Source of the DNA: Larkinella punicea
Lineage (GTDB): Bacteria; Bacteroidota; Bacteroidia; Cytophagales; Spirosomataceae
Direction: 5' to 3'
Assembly (NCBI RefSeq): GCF_003334855.1
Contig: NZ_QOWE01000023.1
Coordinates: 84,077 to 148,076, forward strand
DNA length: 64,000 nt
Below, one piece after another: positions 33,747-42,898 of the stretch (position 1 is its first letter; each line of letters begins with the position of its first letter). Under the pieces are notes generated by a model. That model worked only from the letters and a program-made list of their open reading frames with translations. It searched no databases and was not told where the DNA came from. Made by a program: the position numbers and the translations under genes.

Positions 33747-35021
33747 ATGTCCGTACTTTTTTTGAAGATCGCTATTGCGTTGGCTGGTTCGTTGGTGACG
33801 ATCGGGGTCGTGCGTTTCCGGAAAACGATTGATCAGGTGAGCATGCGCCAGCAGGGACCGATTCTGCTGACGGTTTTTGTGCTGCTGCGAATCCTCCCGT
33901 TTATCGTCGTCTACATGCTGATGGGGCAGAAATCGGGTTCCGACATCCCGGTTTTCTACGATGCCGCCCTCCAGGCCATGCAGGGAAAAGTGGTGTATCG
34001 GGATTTCTGGACGCCCTATAGCCCGCTATTTCCGTATGTTACCACGCTTTTGCTGCCTTTCTGGAATAGCCCGAACGCGATTGTGCTGCTGATGATTCTC
34101 ATGGAAGGCGTGGCCCTCTGGCTGACCTGGCGCGCATACCGAACTGAGATTCGGGGCCTTTTTCTGCGAATGCTGACGTATCTTACGTTGGTCGGCCCGA
34201 TGGTACTTTGTGTGTTAGGGGGTCAGGAAGACATCTGGATGTGGCTCTTTGGGGCGCTGTCCGTGCTGGTCTGGCAACGCACCAATGACAGTTTATGGAT
34301 TGGCGTGGTGCTGGCCCTGGCCCTGATATTCACCAAAGCCCTGCCGGTTTTACTGGTTATTCCGCTGCTGTTTCTGGTCGAAAAACCGGTGCGATACATC
34401 ATCGGATTAGCCATCACCGGTTTGCCCGCGCTGGGAATTCTGGTGGCGCTCGTGGGAACCAAATTCACGACGCCCATGTCGATTGCCGAGCTGCCTTTTG
34501 CGCCCAATCTCTGGACGGTGTTGAGTCCGATCACCGGCGATTTCCGGAGCTATTCCAGTCTGTTGCTGTGGGGGGGCGTTGGCTTGACCGTAATAGTCAC
34601 CACCCTGGGTGCCATGATATTGAAGCAGCGAATGTCGTATGCCAAAGCCTTACCGGTTTTGTGGACCCTGTGTTTTTGCTTTATGATGTTTATCCACAAA
34701 AACTCGTTCAGTAATTACGCGTTTATCTTTCTGATGCCCATGCTGCTCAATACCGTCGATCTCAGAAGCCGCCGACAGGTGGCGGTGCTGATCCTGTTCA
34801 ATGCGCTCGTGGTGATCCAGCCTTCGTACTGGTGGCGGATGGGAAATCCGATTTTCACCCAATGGAGCGATCTAACGTCGATGGCGAACCTGATCGAATA
34901 CGCCATGGAGTTGACCATTATGGGCTGTCTGGTGTATTTTCTGCACCACCTTTACCAAATGATCAGTCACAATCAATTCCAGCACGCCAATACACCGGCA
35001 GAGTTTCCAACAACCCGATAA
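33747..35021 (+). CDS. Polytopic membrane protein, GT87/GT39-like glycosyltransferase
   Basis: 424 aa with about ten membrane helices. The first large loop has FYDAALQAMQGKVVYRDFWTPYSPLFPY, the acidic loop typical of polyprenyl-phosphate-dependent mannosyl or arabinosyltransferases (GT-C fold; the D in FYDAA being the usual catalytic acid). It would transfer a sugar from a lipid carrier on the outer face of the inner membrane. It sits between the two halves of an Fe-S oxidoreductase, with only 6 bp to the second half, so they may be cotranscribed despite unrelated roles. Confidence 0.7.
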   Translation: MSVLFLKIAIALAGSLVTIGVVRFRKTIDQVSMRQQGPILLTVFVLLRILPFIVVYMLMGQKSGSDIPVFYDAALQAMQGKVVYRDFWTPYSPLFPYVTTLLLPFWNSPNAIVLLMILMEGVALWLTWRAYRTEIRGLFLRMLTYLTLVGPMVLCVLGGQEDIWMWLFGALSVLVWQRTNDSLWIGVVLALALIFTKALPVLLVIPLLFLVEKPVRYIIGLAITGLPALGILVALVGTKFTTPMSIAELPFAPNLWTVLSPITGDFRSYSSLLLWGGVGLTVIVTTLGAMILKQRMSYAKALPVLWTLCFCFMMFIHKNSFSNYAFIFLMPMLLNTVDLRSRRQVAVLILFNALVVIQPSYWWRMGNPIFTQWSDLTSMANLIEYAMELTIMGCLVYFLHHLYQMISHNQFQHANTPAEFPTTR

Positions 35022-35027
35022 CCAACG

Positions 35028-35828
35028 ATGAACACCGAAACCAACTACCAGGTGCCGACGATGGCCGACCTGGCCGCCAAAGGCGAAACCCCGGAAGTGC
35101 TTTTCTGGGTGGGCTGTGCCGGTTCGTTCGACGACCGGTATAAAAAAGTGACCATCGCTTTCGTCAAAATCCTGAACCACGTCGGCATCAAATTCGCCGT
35201 TTTGGGAACGGAAGAAACCTGTACGGGCGACCCGGCACGTCGGGCGGGCAACGAGTTTCTGTTTCAGATGCAGGCCGTGGCCAACATTCAGGTGCTGGAT
35301 GGCTACGGGATCAAAAAAATCGTGACGGCCTGTCCGCATTGCTTCAATACGCTCAAAAATGAATACCCGGAACTGGGCGGTACCTACGAAGTGATCCACC
35401 ATTCGCAGTTTTTGCAACAACTCATCAACGAAGGCAAAGTGACACTGAAAGGAGGAGGGGCGTTTAAAGGTCGCCGGATTACCTACCACGATTCGTGTTA
35501 CCTGGGCCGCGCCAATAAAGTCTACGAAGCGCCCCGCGAGGTGTTGCAGGCGCTGGATGCCGATCTGGTGGAAATGAAACGCTCCAGAACGAAAGGGCTG
35601 TGTTGCGGAGCCGGAGGTGCGCAGTATTTTAAGGAACCGGAACCCGGCCGGAAAGACATCAACGTGGAACGCACCGAAGAAGCGCTTTCGACCGGTGCCG
35701 ACACCATTGCCGTGGCCTGCCCGTTCTGTATGACGATGATGACCGACGGCATCAAGAACAAAGACCGGGAGGATTCGGTCAAAGTCTACGACCTCGCGGA
35801 ACTCGTTGCACAGGCGCAGAGTTTGTAA
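35028..35828 (+). CDS. (Fe-S)-binding Cys-rich subunit, HdrB/GlcF C-terminal type
   Basis: 266 aa soluble protein with two CCG-type modules: GCAGSFDDRYKKV...EETCTGDPARRAGNEFLFQ...TACPHCFNTLKNEYP in the first, and YHDSCYLGRANKVYEAPR...GLCCGAGGAQYFKEP...AVACPFCMTMM in the second. This Cys-rich domain binds a non-cubane or [4Fe-4S] cluster in heterodisulfide reductase and related enzymes. It is the catalytic partner of the membrane Fe-S subunit at 32277, separated by the glycosyltransferase-like gene. Confidence 0.88.
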   Translation: MNTETNYQVPTMADLAAKGETPEVLFWVGCAGSFDDRYKKVTIAFVKILNHVGIKFAVLGTEETCTGDPARRAGNEFLFQMQAVANIQVLDGYGIKKIVTACPHCFNTLKNEYPELGGTYEVIHHSQFLQQLINEGKVTLKGGGAFKGRRITYHDSCYLGRANKVYEAPREVLQALDADLVEMKRSRTKGLCCGAGGAQYFKEPEPGRKDINVERTEEALSTGADTIAVACPFCMTMMTDGIKNKDREDSVKVYDLAELVAQAQSL

Positions 35829-35847
35829 AGTAAGATTTGAAAACGCT

Positions 35848-36360
35848 ATGTGGATTCCATTCAACCAACTTCCTGATACGGCCCGCGTCTGGGTTTATCA
35901 GTCTGCCCGCCCGCTGACCGACGCCGAAGTGGCGGCCATTGAAACCGATCTGCAACCCGCCGTCGATGGCTGGGCCGCTCACGGAACACCGCTGCTGGGT
36001 TCGGCCCAATTGCTGAACAACCGGTTTTTGATCGTTGCCGTCGATGAAGGCCATCACCTGCCGAGCGGTTGCTCCATCGATTCGTCCGTTCGCTGGGTGC
36101 GGGAAATCGGGCAGACGCTCAATACCGATTTTTTTGATCGCTCGGCGGCTTTTGTAACGGCTGATGGGTCGATTGAAACCGTTGCCCTGCCACAGATCAA
36201 AACCGCAGTGGCCGAAGGACGCCTGACGCCCGACACCACGGTTTTCAACAACCTCGTGGCTACCAAAGCGGAATTGCTCAGCAACTGGCAGATCAAAGCC
36301 GCCGATTCGTGGCTGAAACGGTATTTCAAAATCATGAAGGAGGAAAGGATAGCAGGATGA
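35848..36360 (+). CDS. Conserved Bacteroidota protein of unknown function
   Basis: 170 aa from the ATG at 35848. It starts MWIPFNQLPDTARVWVYQ and contains LLNNRFLIVAVDEGHHLPSGCSIDSSVRWVREIG. Homologues in Bacteroidota are, as I recall, often labelled ABC transporter ATPase, but there is no Walker A, signature or Walker B here. It has no signal peptide or membrane helix, so is cytosolic. It lies 19 bp after the Fe-S subunit, perhaps the same operon. Function unknown. Confidence 0.7.
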   Translation: MWIPFNQLPDTARVWVYQSARPLTDAEVAAIETDLQPAVDGWAAHGTPLLGSAQLLNNRFLIVAVDEGHHLPSGCSIDSSVRWVREIGQTLNTDFFDRSAAFVTADGSIETVALPQIKTAVAEGRLTPDTTVFNNLVATKAELLSNWQIKAADSWLKRYFKIMKEERIAG

Positions 36361-36420
36361 AAGGAGAAGGCACTAAGCCATTTCTTTTTCCTTTCTCCGC
36401 TCATCCATCTTCCTTTTCCC
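36335..36420. repeat. Purine-word hairpin (GGA/AAG words) overlapping a gene end
   Basis: The left arm (36335-36370) is built of AAGGAGG, AAAGGAT, GGATGAAAGGAGAAGG; the right arm (36381-36420) of TTCTTTTTCC, TTTCTCC, TCATCCATC, TTCC. They pair imperfectly across a 10-nt spacer. The left arm supplies the last codons of the upstream gene (KEERIAG). Confidence 0.6.
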
Positions 36421-36428
36421 ATCGAATT

Positions 36429-36914
36429 ATGGCCGAAACGCTGGTACTTCCGAAAACCGCCCAGCGGCAGGAAATCTACGAAAGTTTGCTGCCGCAACTC
36501 CGTGCCCTGACCGACGGTGAACCGGATCTGATCGCCAATCTGGCGAATATTTCGGCGGCATTAAAAGAAGCCTTCGGTTTTTTCTGGGTCGGTTTTTACC
36601 TCAAAAAAGGCAACCAACTCGTGTTGGGACCATTTCAGGGACCGATTGCCTGCACCCGGATTCAGTTTGACAAAGGCGTTTGCGGGGCCAGTTATTCGCG
36701 GAAAGAAACGATTCTGGTGCCGGATGTGGAGCAGTTTCCGGGTCATATTGCGTGCAGTTCCGCTTCAAAATCGGAAGTGGTCGTGCCGGTTTTCGACAAA
36801 ACCGGTGCTGTCGCGATGGTGCTGGACGTTGACAGCGACCAACTGAACGACTTCAGCGAGGTGGACGTACGGGAGCTGGAGAAAATAGCCGCACTCATCA
36901 CCTCGCTTTTATAA
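36429..36914 (+). CDS. msrC: Free methionine-(R)-sulfoxide reductase (GAF domain)
   Basis: 161 aa from the ATG at 36429; the open frame extends 40 codons upstream through a repeat and is not coding there. A single GAF domain holds the three catalytic/resolving cysteines of fRMsr at C75, C85 and C109 (GPIACTRIQF, GVCGASY, HIACSSASKSEVVVPV). The enzyme reduces free Met-R-sulfoxide in the cytosol with thioredoxin, an oxidative-stress repair function. Confidence 0.9.
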   Translation: MAETLVLPKTAQRQEIYESLLPQLRALTDGEPDLIANLANISAALKEAFGFFWVGFYLKKGNQLVLGPFQGPIACTRIQFDKGVCGASYSRKETILVPDVEQFPGHIACSSASKSEVVVPVFDKTGAVAMVLDVDSDQLNDFSEVDVRELEKIAALITSLL

Positions 36915-36941
36915 AAAACAGCCGCGTTTAAAACCGTCCGT

Positions 36942-37622
36942 TCAGGCGAGTTTAACCGCCCGCAACACATCCCGCTTGTGGGCTGGCCCCCGGTGTTTCT
37001 CAACCAGAAAACCGGCTGCTCTCAGATTCCGCTTCACCGAACTTTTTGAACAGTAGGTCGTCAATAACCCGCCCGGATGCAGCATGGCGGCCAGTTGTTC
37101 AAAAACCGCCTGCGTCCAGAGTTCAGGTTGTGCTTCCGGGGCAAAAGCATCAAAATAGATCAGATTGAACCGGTTTTCGGTTCGAAAATCCTCCAAACGG
37201 CCTTCGTGTTTCAGGACTTGAAAAAAAGGCGTGATCGCAACCGGGCGATTCCACGGCGCTTCGTGTACCAAATTCAGGTGGTGACTTCCCAATAAAGCAT
37301 CAAAATTAAGCTGGCTGGCTTCCTCCAGCGACAGTGGTTGGGTTTCCACGGCTGTATACGTAACGGCCCGTTGTGACTTTTCGGCCTCCAACAGCGTCAA
37401 AAGAGCATTCAAACCCGTGCCAAAACCCATTTCAAATACGCTAATGTGCTCAAACCGTTTAAAAGCTTCATATAAACCCAGTTCGATATAAACCCGCTGA
37501 GATTCCTGCAAGGCACCAAAAACGGAGTGATAATGCTGGTTAAATTCCGAATTGTAGGCCGAACTAGAACCGTCGTGGGTCAGAACGATACGAGTTTCTG
37601 TTTTCTTTTCAGGATTCCTCAT
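36942..37622 (-). CDS. mnmD: tRNA 5-methylaminomethyl-2-thiouridine methyltransferase, MnmD
   Basis: 226 aa from the ATG complement at 37620-37622. It has the SAM-binding motif VFEMGFGTGLNALLTL, the acidic motif TAVETQP and IYFDAFAPEAQPELWTQAVF, which define the MnmC N-terminal methyltransferase domain. Here it stands alone without the FAD oxidase half of MnmC, the MnmD form. It methylates the wobble uridine of tRNAs. It is divergent from the DUF4293 gene with a 30-bp gap, so promoters overlap coding starts. Confidence 0.85.
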   Translation of the reverse strand: MRNPEKKTETRIVLTHDGSSSAYNSEFNQHYHSVFGALQESQRVYIELGLYEAFKRFEHISVFEMGFGTGLNALLTLLEAEKSQRAVTYTAVETQPLSLEEASQLNFDALLGSHHLNLVHEAPWNRPVAITPFFQVLKHEGRLEDFRTENRFNLIYFDAFAPEAQPELWTQAVFEQLAAMLHPGGLLTTYCSKSSVKRNLRAAGFLVEKHRGPAHKRDVLRAVKLA

Positions 37623-37652
37623 GTATCTTCGCAAGCTCAAAAATTCAATACT

Positions 37653-38126
37653 ATGCTTCAACGCATCCAAACCATATTTCTGTTCCTCATTGTTGTTTCA
37701 ATGGCGTTGCTACTGGGCTTCCCGATCTGGGAAAAAACCGGTGCGGCTCCCACCGAAACCGCCAGCCTGACGGCCTGGCAACTGGTCTATACCCAAGGCA
37801 TTAGCTCACAAATTACGCCGGTTTATTACCTCGCTCTCATGGCGCTGGTGGTGGCCGGGGTATCGTTATTCACCATTTTCAAATACCGGAACCGGTTGCT
37901 GCAAATGGGTCTTTGCGCCATCAATGCCATTGTGCTGACCGCCCTGATGGGCTTTGTCCTGTACCTGACGCTCTACAAAGGCAAGGATTTTTTCAACCCG
38001 GATGACCAGGGCCATTTCCGTTACGGTTTTTTCGCCATCGTAGCCGCCCTGATTTTCAACATGTTGGCCAACCGGTTTATCCGCCGGGACGAAAAACTTG
38101 TCCAGGAGTCGAACCGCCTGCGCTAG
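37653..38126 (+). CDS. DUF4293 membrane protein
   Basis: 157 aa from the ATG at 37653; the frame extends upstream across the divergent gene but only this start places the first helix at the N-terminus (MLQRIQTIFLFLIVVSMALLL). Four membrane helices can be read (about 5-25, 55-75, 82-102, 125-143). The start MLQRIQT and the overall shape match DUF4293, a Bacteroidota family without known function. TATCTTCG at 37624-37631 resembles a -7 box with one mismatch. Confidence 0.8.
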   Translation: MLQRIQTIFLFLIVVSMALLLGFPIWEKTGAAPTETASLTAWQLVYTQGISSQITPVYYLALMALVVAGVSLFTIFKYRNRLLQMGLCAINAIVLTALMGFVLYLTLYKGKDFFNPDDQGHFRYGFFAIVAALIFNMLANRFIRRDEKLVQESNRLR

Positions 38127-38128
38127 AG

Positions 38129-38215
38129 GAGTTAAAAATTAAGAGTTAAAAATTAAAAGTAATGTAGAGTGTGATGTGTCACCCTATTTTTAACTTTTAA
38201 CTCTTAATTTTTAAT
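38129..38215. repeat. TTAAAAATTAAGAG word hairpin
   Basis: The left arm repeats GTTAAAAATTAAGAG words (about 38130-38159) and the right arm carries TTTTTAACTTTTAACTCTTAATTTTTAA (38187-38215), its imperfect complement. The 27-nt loop is unique. It lies between the convergent DUF4293 and KdsD-like genes and could act as a bidirectional terminator. The same words recur at 41492 and 60431. Confidence 0.75.
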
Positions 38216-39208
38216 TTAAACCAAGCCTTCTTTCAGCAGATCGTGGAGGTGGATGAAGCCTTTGATCTGGTTATCGACGGCGACAATCAACTGCGTAATG
38301 CTGCGATCCTGCATGATTTTAAGGGCGTGCGTAGCATATTCGTCGGGGGCGATGGAGAGGGGCGAAGGGGTCATGATGTCACAGGCCCGCAGATGCCCGA
38401 GATCCAGCGTATTGAAGCGGTTTAGCATCCGTCGCAAATCACCGTCGGTGACAATACCCGCCAGTTGACCGTTTTCGTCGGCCACGGCGGTGGCTCCCAG
38501 CCGTTTCGAGGTCATCTCGATAATCACTTCGTGAACCGTCGCGTTGAGAGGAACGGTCGGAATTTCGTGATGTGGATAAATATCACTAACTTTTAGGTAC
38601 AGCTTTTTGCCCAATGACCCGCCGGGGTGGAAACGGGCAAAGTCCTGACTGGTAAATCCCCGGGCGTTGAGGAGGCTAACCGCCAGCGCATCGCCGAGTG
38701 CGAGGGCCACGGTGGTGCTGGTGGTCGGAACCAGATTGAGCGGGTCGGCTTCGTGTTCGACGTAGGCTTTCAGAACAAAATCGGCCTGTACACAGAGATA
38801 CGAGCTGGTTTGGGAAGCCAAGGCGATCAATTTGGCACCGGTTCGCTTCAAAAGTGGAACCAGAACTTTGATTTCGGGGGTGTTCCCGCTTTTGGAGATG
38901 CAAAGCACCACGTCGTTGGCCTGGATCATTCCCAGGTCGCCGTGAATCGCGTCGGCTGCGTGCATAAAAAGCGAGGGAGTTCCGGTGGAGTTGAGGGTGG
39001 CGACAATTTTTTGTCCGATTATTGCACTCTTTCCAATACCGGTGACCACCACCCGGCCGGAAGTTTGCAGAATCGTTTCAACGATTTGTTCAAATTGGTC
39101 GTCGATGCAGTCCATTGCCTGCCGAATGGCTTCCGACTCAGCCAGCAGCACATTTCGGGCGGTAGACTGAATATTTTTTTTAACTAATTTCAATGTTGCT
39201 TTTGTCAA
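38216..39208 (-). CDS. kdsD: KpsF/GutQ-family sugar-phosphate isomerase (arabinose 5-phosphate isomerase)
   Basis: 330 aa. A SIS domain (VVVTGIGKSAIIGQKIVATLNSTGTPSLFMHAADAIHGDLGMI, residues about 50-92) is followed by two CBS domains (about 208-330, ISDIYPH...VHEVIIEM; DIMTPSPLSIAPDE). It interconverts ribulose 5-phosphate and arabinose 5-phosphate, the first step of KDO synthesis for lipopolysaccharide. No ATG is available upstream of the conserved core; the start is a TTG at 39206-39208, or alternatively the TTG at 39191-39193. Confidence 0.88.
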   Translation of the reverse strand: MTKATLKLVKKNIQSTARNVLLAESEAIRQAMDCIDDQFEQIVETILQTSGRVVVTGIGKSAIIGQKIVATLNSTGTPSLFMHAADAIHGDLGMIQANDVVLCISKSGNTPEIKVLVPLLKRTGAKLIALASQTSSYLCVQADFVLKAYVEHEADPLNLVPTTSTTVALALGDALAVSLLNARGFTSQDFARFHPGGSLGKKLYLKVSDIYPHHEIPTVPLNATVHEVIIEMTSKRLGATAVADENGQLAGIVTDGDLRRMLNRFNTLDLGHLRACDIMTPSPLSIAPDEYATHALKIMQDRSITQLIVAVDNQIKGFIHLHDLLKEGLV

Positions 39209-39234
39209 TCGGTTTTTGACTAATTTTATAAAGG

Positions 39235-39242
39235 CAAAGATA
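39235..39242 (-). promoter_or_regulatory. -7 box of the KdsD-like gene
   Basis: Minus-strand TATCTTTG is an exact TAnnTTTG match 27 bp before the proposed TTG start. It supports transcription beginning just upstream of the TTG and so helps decide the start region. Confidence 0.45.
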
Positions 39243-39280
39243 CAACCAAATAAAGTGTAGTAACCTTCCGCAATTTTGAG

Positions 39281-41491
39281 ATGACGACGACGCAGTTAGA
39301 TCCATCGGTGCAGGTATCTCTAAAAGAGAAGCTAAAAGATATATTCGGATTCAGCCAATTCCGGGGCGACCAGGAAGCGATTATCCACAATATTCTGGCA
39401 GGGATCAATTCATTTGTAATTATGCCTACTGGAGCCGGCAAATCCCTGTGCTACCAGCTTCCGGCCATTTCCTCAGAGGGAACGGCCATTGTCATTTCTC
39501 CCCTGATTGCCCTGATGAAAAACCAGGTCGATCAAATGAATGCCTTTGGTATCAACGCCCAGTTTCTGAATTCGACGCTGAGCAAGGCGGAGATGAACAA
39601 AGTCAAGAAAGATACCCTGAACGGTACGCTGAAACTGCTTTACATCGCCCCCGAATCGCTGACGAAAGAAGAAAACCTGGACTTTCTGAAAAAAGCCAAT
39701 ATTTCGTTCGTGGCCATCGACGAAGCGCACTGTATTTCGGAATGGGGCCACGACTTTCGGCCTGAATACCGCAAAATCCGGGGCATCATCGACAACATTG
39801 GGAATCTGCCGGTGATTGCTTTGACAGCCACAGCAACGCCGAAAGTACAGTTGGACATCCAGAAAAACCTGCAAATGGAGGATGCCCACATCTACAAAAC
39901 GTCCTTCAATCGCAAGAATCTTTACTACGAAATTCGCCCGAAAGCCGACGCAAAAAAGCAACTCATCCGCTACATCAAAAACAACAAAGGCAAGTCAGGC
40001 ATTGTCTACTGCCTGAGCCGGAAGATGGTGGAAGAGATTGCCGAACTGCTGAATGTCAACGACATTAAGGCACTGCCGTATCATGCCGGGCTGGATTCGC
40101 AGACGCGGATGCACAACCAGGATGCCTTTCTGAACGAAGACGTGGATGTGGTGGTGGCTACGATTGCGTTTGGTATGGGTATCGACAAACCAGACGTCCG
40201 GTTTGTGATTCACTACGATGCGCCCAAGTCGCTGGAAGGCTATTACCAGGAAACCGGTCGGGCGGGCCGCGACGGGCTGGAAGGCAACTGCCTGATGTTC
40301 TACAGCATCGATGACATCGTCAAACTGGAGAAATTTAACAAAGACAAGTCGGTCACGGAACGCGACAACGCCAAACACCTGCTCATGGAAATGGTGTCGT
40401 ATGCGAATCTGGGCGTCTGCCGTCGCCGGCAACTGTTGAGCTATTTCGGGGAATACCAGGACAAAGACTGCGGTTTCTGCGATAATTGCATGAAACCGAC
40501 CGAAAAGTTTAAAGCACAGGACGAAATCGTACTGGCACTTCAGGCGGTTTTGCAAACCGATCATCGTTTTGATGCTGCCCACCTCGCCGACGTGTTGACG
40601 GGTACTGAAAACCAGTATATTACGAGTTATGAGCACCATAAGCTCGACGTTTACGGCAAAGGCAAAGAGTTCAACGAAAGCGTTGAGTTCTGGTGTTCGC
40701 TCATTCGGCAGATTACGATTTATGGGTATCTGGATAAAGATGTCGATAACTACGGCGTTCTGAAACTGTCGGCCAAAGGGCAACACTACATCGAAGACCC
40801 GTATTCCATCACCCTGTCGAAAGATCACAACTACGAAATCGACGAGGAAAAGGCCGAGGACGAAGACAAGGACAACGGCATGTCGTCGGGCAGTGCCTAC
40901 GACGAAGCCCTGTTGGGTCTGCTCAAAGCCCTGCGGAAGAAAATCGCCAAAGAAAAGAATCTGCCCCCGTACGTCATTTTCCAGGACCCGTCGATGGAGG
41001 AAATGGCAACGACCTACCCGACCACACGGGAAGAAATGGCCCAGATCAACGGGGTCGGCATGGGGAAAGTGGTGAAATTTGGCAAACCGTTCATCGACCT
41101 GATTGCCAAATACGTTGAAGAAAACGACATCGAAACGGCGAAGGATGTCGTGGTGAAGTCGATGGTCAATAAGTCGAAGGTCAAGATTTTCATCATTCAG
41201 CAGATCGACCGGAAGGTGGATCTGGAAGAAATCTCGGAGTCGAAGGGCCTGACGATGGAAGATTTGATTGAAGAAATCGAACACATCTGTTATTCGGGAA
41301 CGCGCCTGAACCTGGATTATTACATCAACCAGATCATGGACAGCGACCGGCAGGATGATATTTATGACTACTTCATGCGGGCCGAAACCGACAACATCGG
41401 GGTGGCCATGCGGGAGTTTGCCAACGACGATTATTCAGAAGAAGAATTGCGGTTAATGCGTATTAAGTTTTTATCGGAAGTAGCTAATTAA
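39281..41491 (+). CDS. recQ: ATP-dependent DNA helicase RecQ
   Basis: 736 aa. Helicase motifs: FGFSQFRGDQEAIIHNIL (motif 0), MPTGAGKSLCYQLPA (motif I), VAIDEAHCISEWGHDFRPEY (motif II), LTATATPKV, and YQETGRAGRDG (motif VI). The RecQ zinc site is CRRRQLLSYFGE...DCGFCDNC (about 385-405). An HRDC domain follows (LLKALRKKIAKEKNLPPYVIFQDPSMEEMA, about 545-610), and the tail past 640 is an extra helical domain. It unwinds forked DNA in recombinational repair. Confidence 0.95.
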   Translation: MTTTQLDPSVQVSLKEKLKDIFGFSQFRGDQEAIIHNILAGINSFVIMPTGAGKSLCYQLPAISSEGTAIVISPLIALMKNQVDQMNAFGINAQFLNSTLSKAEMNKVKKDTLNGTLKLLYIAPESLTKEENLDFLKKANISFVAIDEAHCISEWGHDFRPEYRKIRGIIDNIGNLPVIALTATATPKVQLDIQKNLQMEDAHIYKTSFNRKNLYYEIRPKADAKKQLIRYIKNNKGKSGIVYCLSRKMVEEIAELLNVNDIKALPYHAGLDSQTRMHNQDAFLNEDVDVVVATIAFGMGIDKPDVRFVIHYDAPKSLEGYYQETGRAGRDGLEGNCLMFYSIDDIVKLEKFNKDKSVTERDNAKHLLMEMVSYANLGVCRRRQLLSYFGEYQDKDCGFCDNCMKPTEKFKAQDEIVLALQAVLQTDHRFDAAHLADVLTGTENQYITSYEHHKLDVYGKGKEFNESVEFWCSLIRQITIYGYLDKDVDNYGVLKLSAKGQHYIEDPYSITLSKDHNYEIDEEKAEDEDKDNGMSSGSAYDEALLGLLKALRKKIAKEKNLPPYVIFQDPSMEEMATTYPTTREEMAQINGVGMGKVVKFGKPFIDLIAKYVEENDIETAKDVVVKSMVNKSKVKIFIIQQIDRKVDLEEISESKGLTMEDLIEEIEHICYSGTRLNLDYYINQIMDSDRQDDIYDYFMRAETDNIGVAMREFANDDYSEEELRLMRIKFLSEVAN

Positions 41492-41588
41492 GTTAAGAGT
41501 GAAGAGTTAGGAGTGAAGAGTTGGCTGACGCATTCAACCGCAGCAGCGCTTTTTAACTCTTAACTCTTAACTCTTAACTCTTAACTCA
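41492..41588. repeat. TTAAGAG/CTCTTAA word hairpin
   Basis: The left arm (41492-41524) repeats GTTAAGAGTGAAGAGTTAGGAGTG; the right arm (about 41551-41588) is four to five tandem copies of TTAACTC. They pair imperfectly around a 26-nt loop of normal sequence. It fills the recQ-purD gap and ends 5 bp before purD, so it forms part of that leader. Confidence 0.75.
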
Positions 41589-41592
41589 GAGA

Positions 41593-42882
41593 ATGAATAT
41601 ACTAATACTTGGATCGGGCGGAAGGGAACACGCATTTGCCTGGAAAATAGCGCAAAGTCCACTGTGTAGCACGTTGTTTGTCGCACCCGGTAATGCCGGA
41701 ACAGCCTTAGTCGCCACCAATTTGCCGATTGCCTTCAACGATGCCGATGCCATCGCGGAGGCCATTCAACAACACGAAATCGATTTGCTGATTATTGGCC
41801 CGGAAGAACCGCTCGTGAAAGGGCTGGTTGATAACCTGCGGACTCGAAAAAATCTGGAAAAACTGCGAATTGTCGGACCGGATCAGCGCGGTGCCCAACT
41901 CGAAGGCAGCAAGGATTTTTCAAAGCAATTCATGCAGCGGCACGGTATTCCGACGGCGGCATCGCGGACGTTTACCGCCGAAACGCTGGAAGAAGGGCTG
42001 GCTTATCTGGACACGCATCAACTGCCGGTGGTGTTGAAAGCCGACGGTCTGGCGGCCGGAAAAGGCGTTATTATTGCCGAATCCATTGCCGAAGCCCGTG
42101 CGGTGTTGACCGATATGCTGACCGGCGGACGCTTTGGCGAAGCTGGCAATAAAGTCGTTATCGAGCAATTTCTGAAGGGCATTGAACTGTCGGTTTTTGT
42201 GTTGACCGATGGTGTCAACTACAAAATCCTGCCCGAAGCCAAAGATTACAAGCGCATCGGCGAGGGCGATACTGGCCCGAACACCGGCGGCATGGGTGCC
42301 GTTTCGCCCGTAAAATTTGCCACGGCCAAGTTTTTAAACAAGGTTGAAGAGAAGATTGTCAAGCCGACGCTGGCGGGTTTGCAAAAGGAAGAGATTCGCT
42401 ATCAGGGTTTTATCTTTGTCGGTTTGATCAATGTTAAAGAAGAACCCTACGTCATTGAATACAACGCCCGGATGGGCGACCCGGAAACAGAAGTCGTGTT
42501 GCCGCGGATTCAGAATGATTTTGTGGAATTGATGGTGGCAACGGCCGATGGCGAACTGGATAAAATTCAGCTCCAGATTTCCCCGCAAACCGCCGTGACC
42601 ACTGTCGTTGTGTCGGGGGGCTACCCGGATGCGTACGAGAAAGGCAAGTCGATCACCGAACTCACGATGCTGGACGACGTAACGGCTTTTCATGCCGGCA
42701 CCAAACCGGGTTTCAACGGACACGTGCTGACCGACGGGGGGCGCGTGCTGGCGTTGACGGCCGTCGCCAACTCACTCGAAAATGCGGTGATGAAGTCGCA
42801 GAAAGCAGCCCGTGCGGTGCAGTTCGAGGGGAAATACTACCGGAAAGATATTGGGCTGGACCTGATTAGATATCAGGATTAA
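41593..42882 (+). CDS. purD: Phosphoribosylamine-glycine ligase
   Basis: 429 aa, the standard length. The N-terminal motif MNILILGSGGREHAFAWKIAQSP, the substrate loop IIGPEEPLVKGLVD, the ATP-grasp core PVVLKADGLAAGKGVII, and DTGPNTGGMGAVSP and EYNARMGDPETEVVLPR are all diagnostic. It joins glycine to phosphoribosylamine, the second step of purine synthesis. It is followed by an intrinsic terminator and stands apart from other pur genes. Confidence 0.96.
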   Translation: MNILILGSGGREHAFAWKIAQSPLCSTLFVAPGNAGTALVATNLPIAFNDADAIAEAIQQHEIDLLIIGPEEPLVKGLVDNLRTRKNLEKLRIVGPDQRGAQLEGSKDFSKQFMQRHGIPTAASRTFTAETLEEGLAYLDTHQLPVVLKADGLAAGKGVIIAESIAEARAVLTDMLTGGRFGEAGNKVVIEQFLKGIELSVFVLTDGVNYKILPEAKDYKRIGEGDTGPNTGGMGAVSPVKFATAKFLNKVEEKIVKPTLAGLQKEEIRYQGFIFVGLINVKEEPYVIEYNARMGDPETEVVLPRIQNDFVELMVATADGELDKIQLQISPQTAVTTVVVSGGYPDAYEKGKSITELTMLDDVTAFHAGTKPGFNGHVLTDGGRVLALTAVANSLENAVMKSQKAARAVQFEGKYYRKDIGLDLIRYQD

Positions 42883-42898
42883 TCAGACTCGTTTATAC

